Positions 7,456 through 14,540 are shown, counted from the first letter of the stretch. The stretch: 17,328 bases of DNA from Gammaproteobacteria bacterium (GCA_009839405.1 VXPR01000504.1:1-17328); one strand, 5' to 3'. The notes: a model not told the origin generated them from the sequence alone. Numbers and translations: made by a program.

Positions 7456-7920
7456 TCAAATGCCTTCCCGCTCCCGCAGCGCGGCAGCGCGGCGTTCCAG
7501 GCTCTTTGCGATCCGTTCGGCGGGGAAGCGGAGCTGGGCCATTGCCACCCCAGTCTCGAACACCTCGCGATAGCGACGGATTTGGTCGCCTTCGAAGGTG
7601 AACTGGCTCATGCCTTCGAACACCACCGACTCGCCGACGACGCCGGGCAGCTTGGAGCGATAGCTGAAAACATAGCGTGCGTAACCGTGTCGGCCGTCGC
7701 AGACCGGCTCCAACATGCGCCAGCGAAAACCTTCGGCGTGGCCCCAGAACTTCGTCTCCAGCATGCTCGCGATCTCTGTCCGGCCGGACGATGCGCCATA
7801 GAAGCCATCCTCGTACACGCCGTCCTCGGTGAACAGGCTCGCGAGCGCAGCGCCGTCGCCGGCCTCAACCGCTGCGGTAAACCGGTTCAGCACCCGCGCG
7901 AAGCCCTCGCCCGTCGTCAT
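7456..7920 (-). CDS. NTF2/SnoaL-like domain protein
   Basis: A 154-residue protein with the pattern of the SnoaL-like NTF2 fold. An N-terminal helix (FARVLNRFTAAVEAGDGAALASLFTEDGVYED) precedes a curved sheet region with GFRWRMLEPVCDG, YARYVFSYRSKLP, VFEGMSQFTFEGDQIRRYREVFETG. The fold forms a cone-shaped pocket used by diverse enzymes and ligand binders; no catalytic residues can be assigned, so no reaction is proposed. The ATG overlaps the stop codon of the Hsp70-like gene as ATGA (7917-7920), implying translational coupling, and a GGGGG stretch lies upstream. It is the last gene of the CoA-transferase/Hsp70/NTF2 operon. Confidence 0.82.
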   Translation of the reverse strand: MTTGEGFARVLNRFTAAVEAGDGAALASLFTEDGVYEDGFYGASSGRTEIASMLETKFWGHAEGFRWRMLEPVCDGRHGYARYVFSYRSKLPGVVGESVVFEGMSQFTFEGDQIRRYREVFETGVAMAQLRFPAERIAKSLERRAAALREREGI

Positions 7921-9371
7921 GCTCTACCCCCGTCCCTCATCTCGTGGAAGTCTGCCACCGCCAGCCCCGCCGCAACGCTCGTGAACGGGTCGTGGTTCAC
8001 CACCCGACCGGGAAAACGCTCGTCCAGGATGCGATGCACGGCCGGGATCAGAGACGAGCCGCCGGTGCGGAGCACGATGTCGATGGCATCGAACGGCAAC
8101 GCAGCGCGACGCATGGTTTCCTCCACGGCCGCCTCTACCTGGCGCAACAGATCGCCGATCAGGCATTCGAACTCGCGCCGCGACAGCCGCACCTCCACGT
8201 CTATCTCGCCGATGTCGAGCACCGCCTCGTCCCGGCTCGAGAGCTCCGCCTTGAAGTCCTTGATGGCCTGAAAGACGACATAGCCGTAGTTCTGCTGAAT
8301 CAGCTCGCGCAGGCGGCGGAACTTCAGCCGCGCGGCGCCGCCTTGCTCGATGCAGTCCTGCACGGCCGTTGTGTAGCGGTTCTGGTTCAACAGATACGTC
8401 ACCGGCCAGTTCACCAGCAGCTCTTCATAACGATCGAACGGGAACAGCGTGTCGATCTCCCCGGCCTGGCCCCGTCTGCGCCAACGCTCGCCCTTGCCAA
8501 GCAGCGGAAAGAGCAGTTCGCGAAAGAGGCGCTGGTCGATGTGGTCACCGCCGAGGCCCACGCCGTGCGTCGCGATCACGTCGAAGCGATGCGCCGCCCG
8601 CCGTTGCAACACGCAGAAGTCGAGCGTGCCGCCGCCGAAATCCACCGTGAGCAAGCGTTCGCCGGAGGCCCCGGGGCTTTCATGCAGATAGCTCACGGCA
8701 GCGCCGATGGGCTCCGGGCAGAAATGGGCCTTGCCCACACCAGCGTACCGATAGGCCTCGCCGAGACGCGCGAGGCCCAACTGGTTGCGGAACCGGTCGC
8801 GTCCCTCGAAGTTCACCGGGTGGCCGATGGTCGCCGCCGGCAACTTTCCGCCGACGCCGGGCACGCCCGTGTCCATCAAGGTCTTGCGGATGTGCAGCAG
8901 GATCGGCGTCACGAGCGCCACGGGGCTGAACGGGTGGTCGAACACCACCAGACGACGTACATCCTTGCGCCCAAGCAAGCGCTTCACGCCGCGGAACAGA
9001 CGGCCTTCGAGGCCCACGTCTGTGGTGGCGTCGCCATACACGTTCTGCGTCAGCGTCGCACCTGGATCGCGGGATTCCTCGCCGCCGTAGCCGACGGCAA
9101 GCGTCGCCTTGCCGATCACCTCCGCGGTCAGTTCCACCTTGCGCCCGGTGTTGTCGGCGATGTAGCGGTCTATGGCCTCGCGCCCAGTGCGGGTGTGCAG
9201 GTCGCGGTCGATGTAGGTGGCCGACGGCATGATAGGGTCTGGCTCGGCATGCGTTTCAAGGCTGGCCAGGCGAACGTGCTCGCCATCGAAGGTGGCAGCC
9301 ACCGAGTTGGTCGTGCCAAAGTCGATGCCGACACCAATGCGGCGGGCGCTGTGGGGAGCTCGAATGGCCAT
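7917..9371 (-). CDS. Hsp70-family ATPase, YegD-like
   Basis: A 484-residue actin/Hsp70-fold ATPase. The phosphate-1 loop GIDFGTTNS (about 15-23), the conserved IGHPVNFEG (about 182-190), CPEPIGAAVSYLH (about 218-230), phosphate-2 VDFGGGTLDF (about 243-252) and the adenosine motif VLRTGGSSLIP (about 433-443) are all present. The ending DPFTSVAAGLA matches the Hsp70 nucleotide-binding-domain end. It stops there, without a substrate-binding domain or lid, as in E. coli YegD (450 aa); its role, chaperone-like or regulatory, is unknown. The ATG at 9371 gives MAIRAPHSARRIGVGIDFG and lies 4 bp after the CoA-transferase stop. The downstream NTF2-like gene overlaps its stop codon. Confidence 0.9.
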   Translation of the reverse strand: MAIRAPHSARRIGVGIDFGTTNSVAATFDGEHVRLASLETHAEPDPIMPSATYIDRDLHTRTGREAIDRYIADNTGRKVELTAEVIGKATLAVGYGGEESRDPGATLTQNVYGDATTDVGLEGRLFRGVKRLLGRKDVRRLVVFDHPFSPVALVTPILLHIRKTLMDTGVPGVGGKLPAATIGHPVNFEGRDRFRNQLGLARLGEAYRYAGVGKAHFCPEPIGAAVSYLHESPGASGERLLTVDFGGGTLDFCVLQRRAAHRFDVIATHGVGLGGDHIDQRLFRELLFPLLGKGERWRRRGQAGEIDTLFPFDRYEELLVNWPVTYLLNQNRYTTAVQDCIEQGGAARLKFRRLRELIQQNYGYVVFQAIKDFKAELSSRDEAVLDIGEIDVEVRLSRREFECLIGDLLRQVEAAVEETMRRAALPFDAIDIVLRTGGSSLIPAVHRILDERFPGRVVNHDPFTSVAAGLAVADFHEMRDGGRA

Positions 9372-9375
9372 CGGC

Positions 9376-10551
9376 TCAGCTCGCGTCCGTTGCGGCAGCC
9401 TCGGCGAGGAGCGCACCACTCGCAAGCGCCCGCGCCACGGCCGCGTCATCGAGCTCAAGCCAGTCGCGCAACACGTCGGCGTTGTGCTCGCCACGATGCG
9501 GCGCGACGCCGCGCACACCAGACTCGGCGGCGGAGAAGCGGTACGGCGACTGGGTGAGGGGACGGGTTCCGCCGGCACGGTCGTCGGCATCGATGATGGC
9601 ACCGCGGTGTCGCACGGTTGGGGATTCGCGTGCGTCCTTGGCGTCGCGCACCAGCCCCCATGCGAGATTCATGCGACGCATTGCGTCGTGAACTGCGTCC
9701 ATGCTCGCAAGTGAAGCGAAGAACTCGGTCGCAGCTTCGCGCCGGAGTCGAATCTTGTCGGCCAAGGGCGCGCCCGACGGAGTCGGATCCTCGACTCCCA
9801 TGCGCCGGTTCAGTTGCCGCCAGATGTGTCGGAAGTCGCCAGCCGTGAGGACGGAACCAACGCCCGTGCGCCAGATGTCGGACAGGGCCGGCGCCGTGGC
9901 GTGGGAGTCTTCGAGGTAGTACTGAAGCTGGTCGTCCGTCGCCAGCATCGCGTCCACCATGGCGATGTCGATGTGCTGGCCGCGCCCGGTGCGCGCCCGC
10001 ATGAGGAGCGCTGACAGCACCGCCACGAGTCCGTGCAGAGAGGCGTTCGTGTCCGCCACCGACATCTTGATGTCCGCCGGCTCGCGGCCGTCCCGCCCCT
10101 GCCGGTGCACCAGGCCCGTCTCCGCATGGATCGCCGCGGCGTAGGCGGCTCGGCCAGACTCCGGGCCGTCCTGGCCAAAGCCCGATATGGAAAGCAGGAT
10201 GATGTCTTCCTTCAGCCCCTTGAGCGTCTCGTAGCCAAGCCCAAGCCGCGCCAGCACACCGGGACGGAAGTTCTCGATCACCACATCCGCCACCTTGGCC
10301 AGGTCCCGAGCGATGGCAACACCCTCGTCCCGACCGAGATCAATGCACATCCCCCGCTTGCCAGCATTCTGCTGATGAAAATAGCCGGGCACCCCGCCGA
10401 TCACCGCCCCCCAAAGCCGCGTCATGTCCCCATCCGGCGGCTCCACCTTCACCACGTCCGCGCCAAGATCGCTGAGCATCCGGCCGGCGAAAGGCCCCGC
10501 CAACACACGCGACAGATCAAAAACGCGGATTCCTTCGAGCGGACGGGCCAT
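9376..10551 (-). CDS. CaiB/BaiF family (class III) CoA-transferase
   Basis: A 391-residue class III CoA-transferase, which moves CoA between carboxylic acids through an aspartyl-anhydride and thioester intermediate. The N-terminus LEGIRVFDLSRVLAGPFAGRML-like segment, ADVVKVEPP, ENFRPGVL, LSISGFGQDGP and the region around ADTNASLHG are characteristic; D167 in that last motif is the expected catalytic aspartate. Length is slightly short of the usual 400-430. Donor and acceptor cannot be named. It starts at ATG 10551 without a clear Shine-Dalgarno and heads a three-gene operon (4-bp gap to the Hsp70-like gene). LysR lies 117 bp upstream on the same strand, so co-transcription with it is possible. 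Confidence 0.93.
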   Translation of the reverse strand: MARPLEGIRVFDLSRVLAGPFAGRMLSDLGADVVKVEPPDGDMTRLWGAVIGGVPGYFHQQNAGKRGMCIDLGRDEGVAIARDLAKVADVVIENFRPGVLARLGLGYETLKGLKEDIILLSISGFGQDGPESGRAAYAAAIHAETGLVHRQGRDGREPADIKMSVADTNASLHGLVAVLSALLMRARTGRGQHIDIAMVDAMLATDDQLQYYLEDSHATAPALSDIWRTGVGSVLTAGDFRHIWRQLNRRMGVEDPTPSGAPLADKIRLRREAATEFFASLASMDAVHDAMRRMNLAWGLVRDAKDARESPTVRHRGAIIDADDRAGGTRPLTQSPYRFSAAESGVRGVAPHRGEHNADVLRDWLELDDAAVARALASGALLAEAAATDAS

Positions 10552-10649
10552 AGGAGCGCACGGCTGCGGCGAAAGGCGCGCAGTTTGGCCGTGGGATGGG
10601 GGGCGCGCAAGCCCTGTGGTGTGAGAGCGACGAGACGAAGACGTGGCTG

Positions 10650-10669
10650 GCGCGCCCGTTAGGGCGCGC
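10650..10669. terminator. Perfect GTTA-loop hairpin at the end of the LysR gene
   Basis: GCGCGCCC (10650-10657) and GGGCGCGC (10662-10669) form an 8-bp perfect stem around GTTA, touching the LysR stop codon (10669-10671). There is no T-tract. It belongs to the same hairpin family as 6074-6113. It could reduce read-through from lysR into the CoA-transferase operon. Confidence 0.5.
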
Positions 10670-11565
10670 TATTTCGGTTCGAGGTCCCCTCGCAGCCGAT
10701 GCGCGTTGGCGCTGAACGTGTCGGCCAAGAACCTCATGAACTCGTGGACTCGGGAAACGCTGCGCAGGTCCCGGTGGGTGAGGACCCAGATCTGCGGGCC
10801 TGGGATTGGGTCGAGGCCGGGCACTCGCACCAGGTCGGCGTCCGGGTCACCGAGCACGCAGGGAAGCACCGCGAGGCCAAGTCCGGCGCGGACCGCGGCG
10901 AGTTGCAGGATGGCTGTGCGGCAGCGTGCGCGGATGGGCACGTTGGGGAAGAACGTCGGGCGAACGTGACCGCTGGTGCTTTGGCGGGTCTCCCACTCGA
11001 TCCAGCTGCAGTCCTCGGGGGCACCGAATGGATCGTGCCGGGCCAGGTACTCGCGTCCGGCATAAACGGCCAAGGCATAGCGCCCGAGCGGCCTGCCAAC
11101 GAGATGCTCGGCTGGGCGTTCGGTGAACTCGATAGCCACATCCACCTCGCGACGGCCAGGATCGAGCCGTTCCGCGGCCGGTGCGAACTCGATCTCGATG
11201 TCGGGAAAGCGCTCGCCGAATCCACCGATCTCCGGCATCAGAAAGGTGTGGCCGATGGGTTCGGGGATCGACACCAAGAGCCTGCCGGCAAGGCGGCGGT
11301 CGCGCCCACGTACCAGACGCTCGATGTCGTCGATGTCGCGCCCAACCTGCTCCACTCTCTCAAGCACGTCCGCACCCGCCTCGGTGATGCGCAAGCCACT
11401 GGGCGTGCGATTGAACAGCCGCGCATCCAGCCGCCGCTCGAAATGCTCCAGCCGCCGCGTGACCGTCGATGCATGAATGCCAAGCTGCTCCCCCGCCCGC
11501 CGCACCGACCCCGCGCGCGCGAGCACGGCAAAGAGCCGCAGATCATCCCAATCAAGTTCGTCCAT
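10669..11565 (-). CDS. LysR-family transcriptional regulator
   Basis: A 298-residue LysR-type regulator. The N-terminal winged helix-turn-helix covers about residues 1-65, with DLRLFAVLARAGSVRRAGEQLGIHASTVTRRLEHFERRLDARLF in the family pattern, followed by a linker helix and a periplasmic-binding-like effector domain (from about residue 95). The ATG at 11565 is chosen because MDELDWDDLRLF is the normal distance from the HTH; an in-frame ATG at 11709 would add 48 unconserved residues crossing operator-like palindromes. It is divergent from two enoyl-CoA hydratase genes and upstream of a CoA-transferase operon on its own strand, making either a plausible target. The effector is unknown. Confidence 0.92.
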   Translation of the reverse strand: MDELDWDDLRLFAVLARAGSVRRAGEQLGIHASTVTRRLEHFERRLDARLFNRTPSGLRITEAGADVLERVEQVGRDIDDIERLVRGRDRRLAGRLLVSIPEPIGHTFLMPEIGGFGERFPDIEIEFAPAAERLDPGRREVDVAIEFTERPAEHLVGRPLGRYALAVYAGREYLARHDPFGAPEDCSWIEWETRQSTSGHVRPTFFPNVPIRARCRTAILQLAAVRAGLGLAVLPCVLGDPDADLVRVPGLDPIPGPQIWVLTHRDLRSVSRVHEFMRFLADTFSANAHRLRGDLEPK

Positions 11566-11625
11566 TGCCGGAGTATGCGCTTGTAGGAAGCGAGGGGACC
11601 CAAGGATCAAACACACCGCAAAATT

Positions 11626-11640
11626 GCAACAGCGTGTTGC
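11626..11640. promoter_or_regulatory. Palindrome GCAACA-GCG-TGTTGC, possible operator
   Basis: A perfect 6-bp inverted repeat around a 3-bp centre, about 60 bp upstream of the LysR start. It lies in an AT-richer patch than its surroundings, as operator regions often do. It may be a regulator half of a paired LysR site, with the second element at 11662-11676. Confidence 0.35.
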
Positions 11641-11650
11641 GTTGTTACTC

Positions 11651-11678
11651 TTGACCACGGCGTTACCGAAAGTAACAT
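11651..11678 (+). promoter_or_regulatory. Candidate sigma70 promoter for the enoyl-CoA hydratase genes
   Basis: TTGACC (11651-11656) and TAACAT (11673-11678) are separated by 16 bp. The -35 is one base off consensus and the -10 matches four of six. The putative LysR box falls within the spacer and -10. The implied leader to the TTG start at 12032 is long, about 345 nt, so a closer promoter may exist. Confidence 0.35.
11662..11676. promoter_or_regulatory. Putative LysR box (T-N11-A dyad)
   Basis: GTTAC-CGAAA-GTAAC is a perfect inverted repeat. T11663 and A11675 satisfy the T-N11-A rule for LysR-type recognition sites. An extra GTTAC lies 18 bp upstream (11644-11648). It is about 100 bp before lysR, divergent from the enoyl-CoA hydratase genes, a standard position for autoregulation and target control. 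Binding is inferred. Confidence 0.5.
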
Positions 11679-12019
11679 ACGCAGCCAAGCAGTGAATGCC
11701 GCTGCCCATCGGAGCGCTTCGGCGCTTGAGGGAACAGGGCAGGAAACGGTGCCGGAAGCCTCGAAGGGAGCCAACGGCATCGGCGAAGGAACCCCTCCCC
11801 TCGTAGGCTGCGTTGGGATCACCCCCGGTCCCACCAGCCTACACCTAACTCTCTCCCCTAGTGCCGGTGTCGCGGCGCGGTCAGCCCCGAAGAACAAGGG
11901 CCGAGGACGGGACTTCCTCGACCGCCCCAAGGCGGGTGGATGCCGCCCGCCGGTCAGAGCGTCTCAAGGCCACCCATCCATCCAATCCGCTAACATCCAC
12001 AGCCACTTCAAGCGGTGCC
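11679..12019. other. Intergenic leader region upstream of the first enoyl-CoA hydratase gene
   Basis: No convincing gene. Open frames on both strands are low-complexity and lack family resemblance. The one notable structure is a stem-loop at 11803-11842: GTAGGCTG pairs with CAGCCTAC, and inside it TGGGA pairs with TCCCA. It could be a leader hairpin or a decayed dispersed repeat. Confidence 0.5.
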
Positions 12020-12031
12020 AAGGATTCCGCA

Positions 12032-12829
12032 TTGGCCGACTACGAGCACCTCCGCGTCGCACGGGACGGCGCCGTTGCCACCGTCACCTTCAATCGACCG
12101 CACAAGGCAAACGCCCTGCACCACGCTCACTTAGCTGAGATTGAGGCGGCGGCGCTTTCCTTCCGGGACGACGGCGACACACGCGTCGTCATCTTCACCG
12201 GTGCTGGCAAGCACTTCTCCTCCGGTGCGGACCTCACCGACAGCGGCGCTGGCGGCAGGGCCGATCCTCGGCTGGTGATGCGTCGTCGCTCTGCAAGGAT
12301 TGGCGAACGCGCCACCCTCGCCGTTCACGACATGGATCAGATCACCATCGCCGCGTGGAATGGCGCGGCGATGGGTGGCGGTGCGGTGCTCGCTACCGCG
12401 ATGGACTTCCGCATCGGTGCCGACGACTGCTTCATGCAATACCCAGAGATCGACATCGGCGTGAACCTCATGTGGAAGGGGCTGCCTCTCCTCATGCACC
12501 TGGCCGGGCCTTCCCGCAGCAAGCGCCTCGTCGCCGGGGGCGAGCGCATCCACGCATCGACGCTGCTCGAATGGGGCGTAATCGACGAACTCGTGCCGCG
12601 AGCCGCGCTGATCGACACGGCGCGCGAGTGGGCGGCGCGCTATGCCGCCAAGTCGCCCATCGCCGCGCAGATGATCAAGCAGAGCGTCAACGCGCTCGCC
12701 GGCAGCATGGATCGCGCCGTGATGCACATGGATGTGGACCAGAACATCCTCTCCGCCGCCACCGAAGACCGCGCCGAAGCCATTCGCGCCTATCTCGCCA
12801 AGACGGACCCCTCGTTCAACGGCAACTGA
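12032..12829 (+). CDS. Enoyl-CoA hydratase/isomerase (crotonase) family protein 1
   Basis: A 265-residue crotonase-fold enzyme acting on acyl-CoA. The first oxyanion-hole segment is FSSGADL (about 62-68) and the second is AWNGAAMGGGAVLA (about 108-121). YPEIDIGV retains a Glu at residue 139 aligning with one of the two hydratase glutamates, while the second (SRSKRLVAGG region) appears replaced by Lys/Arg, so the reaction may differ from simple hydration. The start is a TTG at 12032: AAGGA ends seven bases upstream, and the protein then begins ADYEHLRVARDGAVATVTFNRP as relatives do; an upstream ATG at 11861 would add 57 unconserved residues. It is followed after 33 bp by a second crotonase gene. 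Confidence 0.9.
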   Translation: MADYEHLRVARDGAVATVTFNRPHKANALHHAHLAEIEAAALSFRDDGDTRVVIFTGAGKHFSSGADLTDSGAGGRADPRLVMRRRSARIGERATLAVHDMDQITIAAWNGAAMGGGAVLATAMDFRIGADDCFMQYPEIDIGVNLMWKGLPLLMHLAGPSRSKRLVAGGERIHASTLLEWGVIDELVPRAALIDTAREWAARYAAKSPIAAQMIKQSVNALAGSMDRAVMHMDVDQNILSAATEDRAEAIRAYLAKTDPSFNGN

Positions 12830-12862
12830 TCTCTCGCGCCCAAGGACTACAAGGAACCCCAA

Positions 12863-13693
12863 GTGACCGCCATCGACACCGGAACCACGGAACTCCTCTG
12901 CGACCTCGACGGCGGCGTCGCCACCGTCACCTTGAACAAGCCGCACAAGCGCAATGCCTTGGGCGACATCCTGACGCCGGCGTTGCGCGAGATCCTGCTT
13001 ACGCTCGAAGGCGATCCCCGCTGCGGTGCCATCGTCCTCACTGGCGCCGGGCGCGCCTTTTGCGCTGGCGGCGACGTGTCCGGCATGGGCGGACCCCGCA
13101 AGCCGGCCTCGGATGCACCGAAGCCCGGTCCCGACGACGCCGTGCGCACCCTCATCCGCAAGCAGGAAACCCTCACCCTGCGGATGCACGAACTCGCCAA
13201 GCCCATCGTTGCGGCGTTGCCGGGCCCAGCCGCCGGCGCCGGCCTTTCGATTGCCCTCGCGGCCGACATGCGCGTCATGGCCGAAGACACCTTCATCACC
13301 ACCGCCTTCCGCAACATTGGCCTCTCCGGCGACTATGGTGGCAGTTGGCTGCTGACGCAGCTCGTGGGTCCGGCCATCGCGAAGGACCTCTATCTCACCG
13401 CGCGACGCGTCCCCGCCGCCGAATGCCTTGCTCTCGGCATCGTCAACCGCCTCGCCCCTTACGAGACCGTGCGCGAAGAGGCGCAAGAGATTGCCGGGCA
13501 TATCGCCAATGGCCCCCGCACGGCGCTCAGCTACATGAAGGAGAACCTGAACCGCGCACTCACGACAGACTTCCGCACCTGCCTCGCCGCCGAAGCCGAC
13601 CGCATGGTGCGCGCGTCAGCCCAGGCCGACCACCGCGAGGCCGTGCGCGCCTTCATGGAGAAGCGCGAGCCGGTGTTTGATTACCCCAGATGA
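12863..13693 (+). CDS. Enoyl-CoA hydratase/isomerase (crotonase) family protein 2
   Basis: A 276-residue crotonase-fold protein, paralogous to the preceding gene. It has VTLNKPHKRNAL, the oxyanion segment FCAGGDVSGM (about 66-75) and ALPGPAAGAGLSIALAADMR (about 118-137). At the usual first catalytic Glu (the PE of hydratases) it has N151 in FRNIGLSGDYGGSW, and an Asp occupies the second position (AIAKDLYLTA). D157 in SGDYGGSW resembles isomerase-type members such as PaaG, so isomerase-like chemistry is more likely than hydration, though unproven. The start is GTG with AAGGA ending seven bases upstream, the same layout as the first gene, implying one operon. Confidence 0.9.
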   Translation: MTAIDTGTTELLCDLDGGVATVTLNKPHKRNALGDILTPALREILLTLEGDPRCGAIVLTGAGRAFCAGGDVSGMGGPRKPASDAPKPGPDDAVRTLIRKQETLTLRMHELAKPIVAALPGPAAGAGLSIALAADMRVMAEDTFITTAFRNIGLSGDYGGSWLLTQLVGPAIAKDLYLTARRVPAAECLALGIVNRLAPYETVREEAQEIAGHIANGPRTALSYMKENLNRALTTDFRTCLAAEADRMVRASAQADHREAVRAFMEKREPVFDYPR

Positions 13694-13694
13694 G

Positions 13695-13718
13695 CGTGCC
13701 GCACGACTGTGCGGCGCG
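13695..13718. terminator. Stem-loop after the crotonase operon
   Basis: GCCGCAC (13698-13704) and GTGCGGC (13709-13715) pair around GACT, extended by three further pairs including one wobble. It begins two bases after the second crotonase stop and lies between convergent genes. No T-tract follows, so it may be a weak terminator or 3'-end stabiliser. Confidence 0.5.
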
Positions 13719-13812
13719 TGGAGCGGGAGGAACTCCGAAACGTTGGCTGAGTGCGTCCGCGATGTTCTGCCCACAGACAGTCTGAGGGGGTGTGGGCTAT
13801 GCCGACTGGGCC

Positions 13813-14109
13813 TCAAGCCCTTAGCGCCAACCAACGCCTCAACGACTCTTGGCTCTCGAGCGACGGCGTGCCGGCCAAAAGCCCGGCGAGACTGATGTCC
13901 TCATCGATGTCTTCCCAGTGAATCCCGGTTCCGCCGTCGATGATCGTCCAGCCATCTCTTTCCGTCGCCGTTGCGTGGACGAGCCTCGGATACCAACGGC
14001 AAGGAACGCTAAGTGCCCTTCCGTCGCTCAACGTTACGCTGAACGTATCGTCTGACACGTCCACATCCAGCACCACAGGCGCCCGCATCTCAATCGCCGA
14101 AGCGTCCAT
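13813..14109 (-). CDS. DUF2442 domain protein
   Basis: A 98-residue protein of the DUF2442 family: VTLSDGRALSVPCRWYPRLVHATATER, then WTIIDGGTGIHWEDIDEDISLAGLLAG show the conserved W-x-PRL and gIHW-x-x-iDEDIS-x-x-GLL pattern. Members commonly sit next to DUF4160 genes and have been proposed as small toxin-antitoxin-like pairs; I know of no established activity. The ATG at 14109 lies inside the end of the disrupted DUF4160 gene, overlapping by 20 bases, which suggests translational coupling before that gene broke. Loss of translation upstream could reduce its expression. Confidence 0.85.
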   Translation of the reverse strand: MDASAIEMRAPVVLDVDVSDDTFSVTLSDGRALSVPCRWYPRLVHATATERDGWTIIDGGTGIHWEDIDEDISLAGLLAGTPSLESQESLRRWLALRA

Positions 14110-14326
14110 GCCAAGCCCCGATGATCTCCTCACTGTGTTCCTCGACCAACCTCGCCATCCGGCTGATCTCCGCTGCGCGAAAACCACCGCTCCGCAGCAA
14201 CCGCACCGGGTCGAGCCAGAACTTGGCGACATCCCGGTCCCGCTCCACATGGACATGCACAGGCACGCCAGCCTCGTTGGAATAGAAGAAGAGCCGGTAC
14301 GGTCACTGTCGAAGCACCGTGGGCAT
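14090..14326 (-). pseudogene. DUF4160 protein, disrupted by an in-frame TGA at codon 8
   Basis: From ATG 14326 the frame reads MPTVLRQ, then TGA (14305-14303), then PYRLFFYSNEAGVPVHVHVE and on through KFWLDPVRLLRSGGF, EISRMARLVEEHSEEIIGAWHGRFGD and stop. This is the DUF4160 family from its first residue to its last. Relatives have Gly where the TGA stands (R-x-GPYRFFFYSN), so one G-to-T change in GGA explains the stop. The 78-codon length and the 20-base overlap with DUF2442 are otherwise intact. It could be a recent pseudogene, a sequencing error, or expressed from an internal GTG. It escapes open-frame detection because of the stop. Confidence 0.8.
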
Positions 14327-14436
14327 CAGCGGCCTGAGCCACGCAACCTTGACCAAGCCACCCGTTGCTCCATGTCCACTGCTTAAGGAAGGACTATACG
14401 AGCTTGACGCCGCCGCGCAACGCGCCAATCTCCAGC

Positions 14437-14535
14437 CACGCAACGCCTCGAGCCAGATCGACCCAACCTTGCTGAGGCGCAAAGCTACCTGCCACCGCCC
14501 GGTCTGCACCGGCGGGTTACGCACAGGCAGGCCAT
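14437..14535 (+). promoter_or_regulatory. Structured region upstream of ahcY
   Basis: Several stems stack here: CGCCTC...GAGGCG, then CCTGCC...GGCAGG enclosing CCGCC(C)GGT/ACCGGCGG around CTGC. A GCAAAGC stretch joins them. Many proteobacterial ahcY genes carry an SAH riboswitch, but I do not see its conserved core, and a candidate -10 (14541-14546) lies downstream of the structure, which would leave it untranscribed. A regulatory role is therefore only possible. Confidence 0.3.
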
Positions 14536-14540
14536 CCGCG

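Noticed and set aside
7944..9557. 537-codon plus-strand open frame
   Set aside because: Antisense shadow of the Hsp70-like gene, which has all its nucleotide-binding motifs in the opposite strand.
11692..12138. 148-codon plus-strand frame upstream of the first crotonase
   Set aside because: No family resemblance, low complexity, and it overlaps the well-supported TTG start and Shine-Dalgarno of the crotonase gene.
14303..14524. 73-codon minus-strand frame ending MPTVLRQ
   Set aside because: It is the read-in frame upstream of the broken DUF4160 gene; only its last seven codons are conserved.
14437..14535. A true cyclic-di-GMP-I or SAH riboswitch before ahcY
   Set aside because: Short strings such as GCAAAGC match, but the conserved 5' core and pseudoknot sequences of either class are not visible, so no class is called.
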